Positions 56,080-63,998 of a stretch of DNA of 64,000 bases are shown here, one piece after another. Within the stretch, counting starts at the first letter, position 1, and each line of letters opens with the position of its first letter. The DNA comes from Candidatus Fermentibacterota bacterium (lineage in GTDB: Bacteria; Fermentibacterota; Fermentibacteria; Fermentibacterales; Fermentibacteraceae). Below the pieces are notes generated by a model. That model made no database searches. It saw nothing but the letters and a program-made list of their open reading frames with translations, and was not told the origin of the DNA. The stretch covers positions 4,287-68,286 of the forward strand of contig PDSZ01000026.1 of assembly GCA_002748705.1 (NCBI GenBank). The letters run 5' to 3'. The position numbers were made by a program, and so were the translations under genes.

Positions 56080-57228
56080 CTACAGTTCTACCCTCTGGAA
56101 CACAGTACTGCTGAAAGAGCTGTCGAGTTCTCTGAAAGCAGGATGATCAACCAGGAATGTATAAACCTCATCAGCCTTTGCTTCAGGGTCAACATCTTCA
56201 AATCTGTCCGGATAAAGTGTTTTTCCCACAAAGTAGGCATCTGCCAGTATGGAGCCATAGTTCATGGTGTACCAGTTGTAAGGCAGAAGGTTGTAAACCT
56301 CTCCGTTCTCAACAGCTGAAAGTGATCCATAGGCAGGATCGGTTTCCAGCTGGTAGAATGCACTGGTTTGCGGGTCAGACTGCATGGTAGACACATCGAC
56401 AAAGATAAAATCAGGATCCCATGCAACAATCTGCTCTTTTGCCACATCGGCATGTTCCTGAGGTCCGTCATCGCATGCAAGAGCCACATTGCCTGCATTA
56501 ACGAACAGGAAAGGAGGATAGGAAGGTTCAGTGGACTGAAAGCCATGGGGGCCTCTGAAAGCTATTCCGCCCACATAACAGCTCGGTCTCTCTTCCTGGG
56601 GAATGTCACTTGTTCTATTCTCAAGATCAGCAATGGTTGCAGTGAAGAAATCAATAACCTCTTCAGCCCTCTCTGAACTGTCCATGATGCTGCCCATGAT
56701 TCTCAATGAAGTGAACAGTTCTTCCCGATCATCAGAAAGGTCGCCGTAATTCAGAGCCACCACAGGAATACCGGTTTTCTCCTCCAGTTCAACTGGATCT
56801 GTACCCTGCATGGGGTAAGTCTTGAATATCACCTGCGGCTGGGGATCAAGAGCTGCTATCAGCTCTGCATTGTCATGCCCTCTGAACTCACCGAATAGAG
56901 GCATGTCAGCAAACCAGGGGTTTGCAAGTGCGTATGGACGAGCATCAAACGCAGGTCTTCTTCCCTCCATATCGTCAACTGCCACAATTCTCTCCTGAGC
57001 CTGAAGATATGTAAGCAAACGAAGACATCCCGGCCCTGAGCAAATCACATACTCAGGGTTGAAGGGAACGGAAACCTCTCTGCCAAGCCCATCCACAACG
57101 GTAATTATGCTGTCAGCAGACTCTGACTCTCCCTCAGCAGCCACTCTGCCCTGCTCATCGCAGGCTGAAAAAAATACAACAGTAACCATCAGTAGCATTA
57201 CGATTCCGGCAAATGTTCCTTTTGACAT
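56080..57228 (-). CDS. Iron-complex/cobalamin-type ABC substrate-binding lipoprotein
   Basis: 382 aa. Lipobox VVFFSAC (C23). Periplasmic-binding fold of COG0614: SVPFNPEYVICSGPGCLRLLTYLQAQERIVAVDDM, then AALDPQPQVIFKTYPMQ, and a long helix linking lobes. Binds an iron chelate, heme or corrinoid; which one is not evident. GGAGAG precedes the ATG. First gene of the importer operon, placed only about 33 nt after the tRNA-Gln terminator. Confidence 0.9.
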   Translation of the reverse strand: MSKGTFAGIVMLLMVTVVFFSACDEQGRVAAEGESESADSIITVVDGLGREVSVPFNPEYVICSGPGCLRLLTYLQAQERIVAVDDMEGRRPAFDARPYALANPWFADMPLFGEFRGHDNAELIAALDPQPQVIFKTYPMQGTDPVELEEKTGIPVVALNYGDLSDDREELFTSLRIMGSIMDSSERAEEVIDFFTATIADLENRTSDIPQEERPSCYVGGIAFRGPHGFQSTEPSYPPFLFVNAGNVALACDDGPQEHADVAKEQIVAWDPDFIFVDVSTMQSDPQTSAFYQLETDPAYGSLSAVENGEVYNLLPYNWYTMNYGSILADAYFVGKTLYPDRFEDVDPEAKADEVYTFLVDHPAFRELDSSFSSTVFQRVEL

Positions 57229-57261
57229 TTCAAACTCTCCTGCAGTAATTTACCCTGATGC

Positions 57262-57285
57262 AAAAAAAGGGAGCATATGCTCCCC
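57262..57285 (-). terminator. Terminator downstream of tRNA-Gln
   Basis: On the minus strand, GGGAGC-ATAT-GCTCCC is followed by TTTTTTT. It sits 8 nt after the tRNA 3' end and just ahead of the importer operon. Confidence 0.88.
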
Positions 57286-57293
57286 GAGAAACC

Positions 57294-57367
57294 TGGCTGG
57301 CGGACAGGGATTCGAACCCCGATAAATGGTTCCAGAGACCATTGTCCTGCCATTGGACGATCCGCCA
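57294..57367 (-). tRNA. tRNA-Gln (anticodon CTG)
   Basis: Acceptor stem TGGCGGA/TCCGCCA, discriminator G and encoded CCA. The anticodon stem AATGGT/ACCATT closes the loop CTCTGGA, giving anticodon CTG (reads CAG). T-loop GGTTCGAATCC is intact. About 74 nt. Confidence 0.95.
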
Positions 57368-57379
57368 GCTGAGGCTCGA

Positions 57380-57408
57380 ATTATTCAAAATTCATTATGT
57401 TCTGTCAA
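57380..57408 (-). promoter_or_regulatory. tRNA-Gln promoter
   Basis: On the minus strand, TTGACA (57403-57408), 17-bp spacer, AATAAT (57380-57385), ending 12 bp before the tRNA. Confidence 0.75.
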
Positions 57409-57418
57409 GTTCTCTTAG

Positions 57419-57805
57419 ATGGAAGGAATGAATGTGCCAGAAAGAAATCACAATCTGATAACACATCTTATCATTGCAGCCCTTGTTCTCTACATTACTT
57501 CTCTGCTTCTCGGTGATGCCATGCACTTCACCGGAATATGGGGAGTGGTCATCACAGCTGTGGTTACAGGTCTTCTTAACTTCTTACTGGCTCCGGTGAT
57601 TTCATTCTTAACCTGCCCTCTGCAGATACTTACACTGGGGCTGGCAAGATTCCTTGTCAGCGGGCTGATGATTCTTCTGGCCTCAAAAGTGCTGGACAGT
57701 TTTACCATCAGCGGTTTCTGGTGGGCAGTGCTTGCAGCTATTCTTATCTCTGTACTTATGTCGGCAATTGAGAAACTGTTCGGGTTCAGAGGAAGCAGAA
57801 GCTGA
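57419..57805 (+). CDS. Phage holin family IV-like small membrane protein
   Basis: 128 aa with four hydrophobic helices (LITHLIIAALVLYITSLLL, GIWGVVITAVVTGLLNFLLAPVISFL, LARFLVSGLMILLASKVL, FWWAVLAAILISVLMSAIEKLFG), matching PF04020 (holin superfamily IV). These are widespread chromosomal proteins of unknown role and rarely true holins. The start could be the ATG at 57419 or 57428, or GTG 57434, since GGAAGGA lies inside the first codons. It ends next to the convergent CofE-like gene (stop codons adjacent). Confidence 0.8.
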   Translation: MEGMNVPERNHNLITHLIIAALVLYITSLLLGDAMHFTGIWGVVITAVVTGLLNFLLAPVISFLTCPLQILTLGLARFLVSGLMILLASKVLDSFTISGFWWAVLAAILISVLMSAIEKLFGFRGSRS

Positions 57806-58501
57806 TCAGTTTTCTTCTCTGATTATACCTGCAGGTGTTCCAGCTGTACCCTGCCCCAGAGGATTATCTCTCAGAATACCTGAAATCAGCTCTGTATCAA
57901 GACTTCCGGGATACCAGCCAAGAATATTGCCGCCCAGGTCATTTATATCCACAACAGCAGCTCTGCAGCCGAACCTTTTTGCAATGCTTTCTGCAACCTG
58001 ATGCGGTTTCGCAGGAGCAAGGCTTACAGCATTGTTGAAAGGAGGAATAGTGCCTTTTGTGGGCCCGTCAATGGAACGGGCACAGGGCCCTGCTATTCTG
58101 TAAAAATCCCCTCGTCTGCCCAACAGTCTGGTTAACCCTCCAAGAATTGCAGCGGCAAAGATTCTCCATGCACCGCACTCTCTCATGGCACATTCCATAG
58201 TTTCAGGCATTCCCAGCCCTATTCCAGCAGGAGTTCTCGTTACGAATCTGCTGAGGAATCTTGCTGAAGGCCTGACATTCAGCTCATCTTCTCCTAAAAC
58301 GAAATATCTTCCCTGGCTTGCACCTACAGCTTTTTCACTTACGAATAGAATATCATCTGCTTCAGGTTTTTCCCCTGCTTTATCAAGCCCCTCTGCAATT
58401 GCCTGCAGAAGATCATCTCCTCTGAGTATCAGTTTGGTTTTTACAGGAATGCGCAGCCAGCTTTTTCCGCCAAGGGTAATCACAGGTTGTTTAGTATTCA
58501 T
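57806..58501 (-). CDS. Coenzyme F420:L-glutamate ligase (CofE)-like protein
   Basis: 231 aa. PF01996-type: GDDLLQAIAEGLDKAGEKPEADDILFVSEKAVGASQGR, then ARSIDGPTKGTIPPFNNAVSLAP and CRAAVVDINDLGGNILGWYPG. True CofE adds glutamate to F420-0; relatives in bacteria that lack F420 have unknown roles, and no other F420 genes are in the window. GGAG is 8 nt before the ATG. Divergent from the creatininase-family gene with only 28 bp between starts. Confidence 0.75.
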   Translation of the reverse strand: MNTKQPVITLGGKSWLRIPVKTKLILRGDDLLQAIAEGLDKAGEKPEADDILFVSEKAVGASQGRYFVLGEDELNVRPSARFLSRFVTRTPAGIGLGMPETMECAMRECGAWRIFAAAILGGLTRLLGRRGDFYRIAGPCARSIDGPTKGTIPPFNNAVSLAPAKPHQVAESIAKRFGCRAAVVDINDLGGNILGWYPGSLDTELISGILRDNPLGQGTAGTPAGIIREEN

Positions 58502-58529
58502 ATATTCAACTCCACAAAAGGGGTATTAC

Positions 58530-59234
58530 TTGAATCTAATTGAAATGTTCTCAGCTGAAGCAGCCGCCTCTGACAAGTCAGCGATTCTTCTCCCTGCAGG
58601 AAGTCTGGAACAGCATGGAACAGAAGCACCGCTGGGATGTGACGGCATAATAGCAGAAGCTCTCTGCCGAAAAGCAGGGGAACTTACAGGATGTCCGGTT
58701 CTTCCATGCCTCTATTACGGTAATTCCCATTGCCACACAGGTTTTTCCGGTACATTCTCTCTCTCTGTGGAAACCAGCGTAAACCTTATTACTGATATCA
58801 TCTCAGAAGCCGGCAGAAACGGTTTCAGAAAGCTGCTGATTCTAAGCGGCCACGGCGGTAACAGAATAGCTGCCGAGAAGGCTATTTCAGAGCTGAAAGC
58901 CAAAATTTCCGCAGAATACTCAGGCTACTGGCAGCTGCCCGGCTACACTGAAAAGGAGGAAGAACTTTTCGGAAAAACAGGATATCACATAACAACTTCA
59001 GAAGTGTCCATGGTCTGGCATATTCTGAAAAAGCCTGTTCCTGGAGTATACTCCGGATGTTACCCGAAAACTCTTCCCAATACTTCCGATTTTACCCCTG
59101 AACAATGGAAAGAAAAGTATCCTGACGGAGGAGTCGGAGGAGACATGTCCCGTGTTTCCACTGAAAAGGGGTGCGCTCTATTTGACTATGCTGTCGATAT
59201 GCTTGCAGAGAAAATAAGGGAGATACGAAAATAA
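58530..59234 (+). CDS. Creatininase family protein
   Basis: 234 aa from TTG 58530 (AAGGGG 6-7 nt upstream; ATG 58545 is an alternative). Family motifs: SAILLPAGSLEQHGTEAPLGCD (metal-binding E and H), YGNSHCHTGFSGTFSL, and LILSGHGGNRIAAE. Members include creatininase, the F420/riboflavin-linked formamide hydrolase ArfB and the mycofactocin peptidase MftE, all metal-dependent amidohydrolases. The pairing with a CofE-like gene hints at cofactor metabolism, but the substrate is open. Confidence 0.85.
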   Translation: MNLIEMFSAEAAASDKSAILLPAGSLEQHGTEAPLGCDGIIAEALCRKAGELTGCPVLPCLYYGNSHCHTGFSGTFSLSVETSVNLITDIISEAGRNGFRKLLILSGHGGNRIAAEKAISELKAKISAEYSGYWQLPGYTEKEEELFGKTGYHITTSEVSMVWHILKKPVPGVYSGCYPKTLPNTSDFTPEQWKEKYPDGGVGGDMSRVSTEKGCALFDYAVDMLAEKIREIRK

Positions 59235-59271
59235 GCAGCGGAAAAGCCGCTTCAGCGAGGGGATGGTTACC

Positions 59272-59595
59272 ATGGAAGCCCAGCCGGTACAGATAATCGC
59301 CACATATCCAAGCCGAGTCGAAGCCATGAAAGTCGGCAGAAGAGCTGTTGAACTCCACATGGCTGCCTGTGCCCAGATAACTTCTCAAATAACAAGCATA
59401 TATCACTGGGAAGGCTCTATACAGACAGGTAAGGAGTTTCAGCTTAAACTCAAAACAATAAGCAAGAAGGAACAACAGCTTGTTACCTGGCTCAGTGAAC
59501 ATCATCCGTACAAAGTGGCAGAAATTCTTGTGGTACCTCTTACCTATGTGTCACCGGATTATCTCCGCTGGATGAAGGAAGTTACTCACCACTGA
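59272..59595 (+). CDS. cutA: CutA divalent-cation tolerance protein
   Basis: 107 aa, the usual size. CutA1 motifs: QIIATYPSRVEAMKVGRRAVELHMAACAQI, ITSIYHWEGSIQTGKEFQLKLKT, and HPYKVAEILVVPLTYVSPDYLRWM. A trimeric ferredoxin-like protein linked to metal tolerance, with an uncertain molecular role. ATG 59272 is preferred because GAGGGG lies 9 nt upstream; ATG 59263 abuts it. Confidence 0.9.
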   Translation: MEAQPVQIIATYPSRVEAMKVGRRAVELHMAACAQITSQITSIYHWEGSIQTGKEFQLKLKTISKKEQQLVTWLSEHHPYKVAEILVVPLTYVSPDYLRWMKEVTHH

Positions 59596-59633
59596 GCACA
59601 TGTGATCTCATTCTGAAAATCAGCTTTCTTTTC

Positions 59634-59662
59634 TTGACTGTTCCTCGTTTATACTGTATGCT
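59634..59662 (+). promoter_or_regulatory. Sigma-70-type promoter
   Basis: TTGACT (59634-59639), 17-bp spacer, TATGCT (59657-59662), about 60 bp before the next gene. Confidence 0.65.
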
Positions 59663-59722
59663 CAATTTTGATATTTGCTTTACCATTAAGATGAAAAACT
59701 GCGTAAAGAAAAGGAGCTGCCT

Positions 59723-60553
59723 ATGGCAGATGTAAATCTTGTTTTGTCAATTCCCCAGGGAACCATCACAGCCACATCTTTGGGGATTGAGGGTTTTGCC
59801 AGGCATCGCAGTCCAGGTTCAGGCAGGCACTTCAAAAGCCGCAAACTGCTTGTAGACCTTCTGACAGACGGTCTTGAACCGGGATTCTCTTTCCTCGAGG
59901 AAGGAGGCTGGAGAAATCAGCAACAGGATGCAGCAACTGCACTTGCATCTGCATCAGGCGGAAACAGAACTAAAACAGCCCTGTCAAACAACGGATTTTC
60001 CTGCACGCCAATAACTGCCTATAAGAATGTTTATCTGGTTAAAACAGCTGGCAATGTTATGAAAATGGACAGCAGAAAACCGCTGCACACCTTTGCAGAA
60101 GGTTCATACCACGAGGAGATGTCTCCTGCTCAAATCGCTGAAGCTGCCGGACTTAAGGAACCTGAGGCTAGAAAACCCCGGTTCTACATGGTAATGTGCC
60201 CTGTAGAGCTTTTGCTGGTCTCAAACCTGACACCGGCAGAGTATGCCTGGTACGCCACTCACAGACCTGGAAAAATTTTCAGACAGATTGTCTTTACAGA
60301 ACTTAACTCAGAGCAAACCCATCTGGCAGCACAGAGCAGATACCGTGATGCCATTGATGAACTAAGTGCAGACCCTGAAAAGAAAACAAAGACCGTTGTT
60401 TCAGATGACTGCATGAATGAAATCCCATTCCTCTCATGGGTCGGATTCCGCAGAAGAAGACAGGGAGGCGTATTCGTTGCTGACAGCAGCCATATTGACA
60501 TCTGGGAGTTCCCTGAACTTATTCCCCACGACTGGGAAAAAGCTCAGGGCTGA
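59723..60553 (+). CDS. Hypothetical protein
   Basis: 276 aa, no signal peptide or membrane segment. Opening MADVNLVLSIPQGTITATSLGIEGFA; other features are FYMVMCPVELLLVSNLTPAEYAWYATHRPGKIFRQIVFTEL, SDDCMNEIPFLSWVGFRRRRQGG and a C-terminal IDIWEFPELIPHDWE. Not recognised as any family. AAGGAG precedes the ATG and a promoter lies upstream. The glucosaminidase gene follows 5 bp later, so they are likely co-expressed. Confidence 0.6.
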   Translation: MADVNLVLSIPQGTITATSLGIEGFARHRSPGSGRHFKSRKLLVDLLTDGLEPGFSFLEEGGWRNQQQDAATALASASGGNRTKTALSNNGFSCTPITAYKNVYLVKTAGNVMKMDSRKPLHTFAEGSYHEEMSPAQIAEAAGLKEPEARKPRFYMVMCPVELLLVSNLTPAEYAWYATHRPGKIFRQIVFTELNSEQTHLAAQSRYRDAIDELSADPEKKTKTVVSDDCMNEIPFLSWVGFRRRRQGGVFVADSSHIDIWEFPELIPHDWEKAQG

Positions 60554-60558
60554 CACTA

Positions 60559-61134
60559 TTGTTGAAAACAAAAACCTTTATCGCCCTGCTGGTTCTGCCT
60601 TTTATCAGCAGGGCATTTGACCCTCCGGTAGCCATCATGAGCACAGGAGAGATGAGTCAGGGAAACCTGACTTCATTCTTTCTGCTCAACAGACCGGAAG
60701 CAGATTCCATTCTGGTGTCACAGATGGCTCTTGCCTACATAGAAGAGTGTCGTATTGAGGGAGTTAACTCCGACATTGCCTTTATACAGATGTGTCTGGA
60801 AACAGGCTTCTTAAGGTTTCAGGGGCTGGTCACACCGGAAATGAACAACTTCTGCGGTCTGGGGGCAACCGGCCCAAGACATTCAGGAGAGTCTTTCCCT
60901 GACATAAGAACAGGCATCAGAGCCCATATCCAGCACCTGAAGGCTTACGGTTCAGAAGAACCTCTTGCATTGGAACAGGTGGATCCACGATTCCACTATG
61001 TCAGCCCCAGAGGAAAAGCTCCGGACATCTTCAGTCTGGCAGGCACCTGGGCTGCAGACAGAGAATACGGCAGCAAACTCTACAATCTTCTCGAAAGGCT
61101 TTACCACTCTGCAACAGTTGCAGAGCCGTTCTGA
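60559..61134 (+). CDS. Secreted glucosaminidase (FlgJ/LytG-type, GH73)
   Basis: 191 aa from tandem TTG codons. Signal peptide LKTKTFIALLVLPFISRAF. Domain PF01832: VSQMALAYIEECRIEGVNSDIAFIQMCLETGFLRF (catalytic Glu in ETGF), NNFCGLGATG, FPDIRTGIRAHIQHLKAYG and DIFSLAGTWAADREYGSKLYNLLERLY. Cleaves peptidoglycan GlcNAc linkages, probably for wall remodelling. Ribosome site weak; coupled to the upstream unknown gene. Confidence 0.85.
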   Translation: MLKTKTFIALLVLPFISRAFDPPVAIMSTGEMSQGNLTSFFLLNRPEADSILVSQMALAYIEECRIEGVNSDIAFIQMCLETGFLRFQGLVTPEMNNFCGLGATGPRHSGESFPDIRTGIRAHIQHLKAYGSEEPLALEQVDPRFHYVSPRGKAPDIFSLAGTWAADREYGSKLYNLLERLYHSATVAEPF

Positions 61135-62054
61135 CAGGAACCGGTCAGCATCAGTTTTCCTGTTAACAAATATCATATACTGCCAATTTGAATACTGGAA
61201 GTTAAATTTTCTATTGAAATGATAAATATTTTGTGCTCAGAAAAGCACTCTTCAGAGAAAAACAGACATTCCTGCTGAAGTTATGAACAATTCCTTTTAT
61301 CAACAGGTTTGCTCTTCATAGAACTGCCCCTATCTCCGTGAAGCGTCAGCGTGTCCCTTTTCTATACCCTGCTTGCGACAGGTGGTTTCTCTGATAAGCC
61401 TTTTGGCAATCTCAGCACTCTCTCGTGGAGCAGCCATTCAGCCCGCCACATACCTGCTGAAAATGTCAAGAATGACATACAGGCAGGTCCATTTCTTAGG
61501 GCCCTTCAGCCTGAAGATATCCCATACTTCGTTGGATCTTGCGGCAAGCGTTAAGGCTTGTTGTACTTGGTATGTCCTGGCTGATTACGCCGTTCCTTGC
61601 CTCTCCATTGAGGCAAAGATGAATCTGTTTCATCCACTGGTGCCTGTAACATCGTGGACAGCTGCAAGTTCCAGGCGGTACTGAGATACTCACCGGTGAA
61701 GTTTCCGCCCTGAGAGGCAACTGCAGAATACTGACCGATTGGCAGAATCCTACACATGGTTCTGAGTGAACAGAAATATTCGCCATCTTCATTAAGCGGC
61801 AGAACCTGTGCAGGTGACTTATCTACAAAGCCTGGTGAATGAAGCATTGCCAGGACTGTTGCCTTCTCTACATATCTGAGAGCCCTGTGAGAAGTTCTCC
61901 CAGGTACCGGTTAAACAACAGGAGCTTTCATGCTGAAATGCCTTTAATATGAGGGCCTTGACAATTGCTCTCACAGTTTATGAACAATTGTATATGCAAT
62001 GAAAACCTGCAGACCTTTATAAGCAGTTCAGTGCCTGAACAGGAAAGGAGGATA
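61135..62054. other. 920-bp gap with transposase relic
   Basis: It holds a decayed IS3-type transposase (listed separately) and an AT-rich stretch at 61160-61260. A TTGACA at 61958 has no good -10 at standard spacing (TATGAA at 15 bp). No intact gene is seen. Confidence 0.5.
61295..61900 (-). pseudogene. Decayed IS3-family (rve-type) transposase
   Basis: On the minus strand, fragments in different frames follow the order of an IS3/IS150-like transposase: HSPGFVDKSPAQVLPLNEDG, YFCSLRTMCRIL (near 61760-61850), VWDIFRLKGPKKW and YVILDIFSRYVAG (61441-61533), then APRESAEIAKRLI, then LHGDRGSSMKSKPV (61302-61343). Known counterparts read FVDKxPAxV...CSxRTMYRIL...VWSWDITKLxGP...YVILDIFSRYVVGW...LHADRGSSMKSKPV. 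Several stops and frameshifts, and the C-terminus is lost. Confidence 0.85.
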
Positions 62055-62102
62055 ATGAACACATCTGCCCGAGAAAGCATTAATGTTAAACGATTCTATT
62101 GA
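62055..62102 (+). CDS. Small ORF upstream of secreted propeller-like gene (possible leader peptide)
   Basis: 15 codons (MNTSARESINVKRFY) behind AGGAAAGGAGG. Its stop overlaps the region before the next gene's AAAGGAGGG site, an arrangement suited to translational coupling. Could be a leader peptide or simply a fortuitous ORF. Confidence 0.4.
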   Translation: MNTSARESINVKRFY

Positions 62103-62119
62103 GGAAAGGAGGGTATGAT

Positions 62120-63400
62120 ATGTACGGAATTGTTATTTCTGTACTGCTCGCTGCGGCAACTTCTTTTGCGCAGATTCCAACCGAACTCGTCTCTGAGGAT
62201 TTCATATCAGCGCCTCAGGCATCAACCCAGTCAGAACTCGACCAATACACATTAGTTTCAGTCAACTCTTCCGATGAACTGGAAGACCTCCTCAGCAACG
62301 GATACCCAACACCTGAACTACAGGCTGTTTTAGAGAACGAATCCATTCCACAGAAAGACAGATACTGGCTGGACTGCAGAATGCGAAGTGCAATAGCCCA
62401 ACTGCTTCATCGTTTCTATGATGAGCAGGGCAATCCTGTTGAAATTGAAGCAGACTGGATCAGACCTGGAGAAGACTACTGGCAGGAAACCATGATGGTT
62501 AATCCTGTCGGTGAACCGACTGAAATATCTCCTGATGGGCCCAGTTTTCATTTTCTGGTTGATTCAGGCTTTCTTTACAATCTGTATGGTGAAGAGATAG
62601 GTCAGCTTGCTGCCGCTAATGATTTTGCCAGAACATCCAGAGATGGTTCTCTCACAGTTGTTCAGACAGGTAGAAGAGGTCGTGGAGGCGGAGGTGAGAT
62701 GAACTTCTGCTTCATGTACCCTGACGGGAGTTTCAGCGAGATAGAATTTCAGGACCAGGAGATACTCTCTGACAGGAACATGACAATCAGCCAGGATGGA
62801 AGCATTTCAGCATGGAACATTTTCACTCGACGAGCATTCGATGATTCTCAAATTCTGGTTTTCGACAACAAAGAGAGAGAGATCGAACGGTATGACATTC
62901 CATACATGGCAGACTGGATCACGATCTCTCCTGACAACAGATATGTAGCTGTCTCTTTGTCTCAGGATGGTTCATGCGTAATCGACCGCTTCACTGAGGA
63001 AATTCTGCAATTCCCCACCGGTCGTGGCAGGTATCCATTCTTCTCCGAAAACTGTCGATTCTGCTTGATACCGGAGGGTTATCTAGGCAGTCATACTCCT
63101 CTGGTGAATCTTCAGGATGGCTCCTTTACTCTCATCCCCAACAGAAGTGCCACCCTTGCAGGGCGAAGAGGTGTAGGTGACGGATCAATCAGTAATGATG
63201 GCAGAATACTTCTTCTCAGCGGACAGTGCTACCTCAACGGAATATCTGTTTTCACTCTTTCGGACTTCACATCCAACTCCATTTCACCCAACGGATACTT
63301 TGCATTCTACGGAGATGCAGTGCAGGACTGGATACTTGGAATCATGGACGGCTTTGCCTTCATGAATCTTGGGTCCCTGGTCAGCGAGGTGGAGAGATGA
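62120..63400 (+). CDS. Secreted propeller-like hypothetical protein
   Basis: 426 aa from ATG 62120, 6 nt after AAAGGAGGG. Signal peptide MYGIVISVLLAAATSFAQ. An N-terminal helical part (ELEDLLSNGYPTPELQAVLENES) is followed by blade-like repeats (ISPDGPSFHFLVDSGFLYNLYGEEIGQL, ISQDGSISAWNIFTRRAFDDSQILVFDN, ISPDNRYVAVSLSQDGSCVIDRF, ISNDGRILLLSGQCYLNGISVFTL). Not a named family. It overlaps the following gene by 4 nt. Confidence 0.65.
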   Translation: MYGIVISVLLAAATSFAQIPTELVSEDFISAPQASTQSELDQYTLVSVNSSDELEDLLSNGYPTPELQAVLENESIPQKDRYWLDCRMRSAIAQLLHRFYDEQGNPVEIEADWIRPGEDYWQETMMVNPVGEPTEISPDGPSFHFLVDSGFLYNLYGEEIGQLAAANDFARTSRDGSLTVVQTGRRGRGGGGEMNFCFMYPDGSFSEIEFQDQEILSDRNMTISQDGSISAWNIFTRRAFDDSQILVFDNKEREIERYDIPYMADWITISPDNRYVAVSLSQDGSCVIDRFTEEILQFPTGRGRYPFFSENCRFCLIPEGYLGSHTPLVNLQDGSFTLIPNRSATLAGRRGVGDGSISNDGRILLLSGQCYLNGISVFTLSDFTSNSISPNGYFAFYGDAVQDWILGIMDGFAFMNLGSLVSEVER

Positions 63401-63663
63401 AACACACTCTGCAGATCACACTGTTGCTGATTTCAGCATTTACCGCTGCCAACGCCGGAACGATCTACTGGCCGGTTGGACCGGCTGGTACGCAAAATAC
63501 CACCCGCACACTTCACAACAGCTTCGGAAACTATCATGTCGGATGGGACACTCTCACTACACCGGACTTGTGCTGCAACTTCCATATGGGAATTGATATA
63601 CTGCCATACAATGGAAACCGTGAAGTAAGAGCCTGTAAGGGTCAAGTACCCGGAATGGTGTAA
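63397..63663 (+). pseudogene. 3'-truncated secreted M23-like peptidase
   Basis: 88 aa from ATG 63397 (GGTGGAGAG upstream, ATGA overlap with the previous gene). Signal peptide MKHTLQITLLLISAFTAANAG, then IYWPVGPAGTQNT and FHMGIDILPYNGNREVRACKGQV, which looks like the start of an M23/LytM zinc peptidase domain (FHxGIDI, G..V.A...G.V). The frame stops right after, so the catalytic C-terminal His-x-His part is missing. Confidence 0.6.
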
Positions 63664-63795
63664 AAGCGGTATGACTACGCAGCAGACTTCCTCGTGGCCG
63701 GCTTGCACTGTGCGCAACGGTTCTGGTTTACCGGAATCTCGACACTATTGCCTTGAACAAATTAAACACTCACGACCTGGCAGCAGAACGGAGCG

Positions 63796-63824
63796 TGTCA
63801 ACATGGATGAGACAGATTTCATTT
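63796..63824. mobile_element. Probable IS end
   Basis: TGTCAACATGGATGAGACA begins at 63796, directly after the transposase stop on the minus strand, the expected place and form (TG at the tip) for an IS3-type terminal repeat. The other end lies outside the window. Confidence 0.5.
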
Positions 63825-63998
63825 TCACTTAGACACCAAGCCCGTCAGACTCAGTTCTATTTCAGTTCCTGATTGTTGTACCTCTCCTTCAGTTTCAATA
63901 GTATTCCCAAGTTTTGGTGGATTGATCCAAACCCGATCAGGAATTACTGGAGGCTCAGGCATCTTTTTGACAAATCGTTCCGGGTGTTTCTCAAAAGC
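63825..63998 (-). CDS. C-terminus of an IS3-family transposase (partial)
   Basis: 57 aa running off the window: AFEKHPERFVKKMPEPPVIP then DRVWINPPK, the common tail of IS3/IS481-type transposases (HPERFVxGxPxPPxLPxxVWINPP). It has a 27-residue acidic extension before the stop. It is in frame to the window end, so the copy may be intact beyond it. Confidence 0.8.
   Translation of the reverse strand, partial: AFEKHPERFVKKMPEPPVIPDRVWINPPKLGNTIETEGEVQQSGTEIELSLTGLVSK

Noticed and set aside
58185..58529. Upstream extension of the creatininase-family frame
   Set aside because: It lies wholly within the CofE-like gene on the other strand; the family sequence starts at TTG 58530.
61958..61990. TTGACA as a promoter for the small ORF and propeller gene
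   Set aside because: No convincing -10 box lies at 16-18 bp; the best (TATGAA) is at 15 bp.
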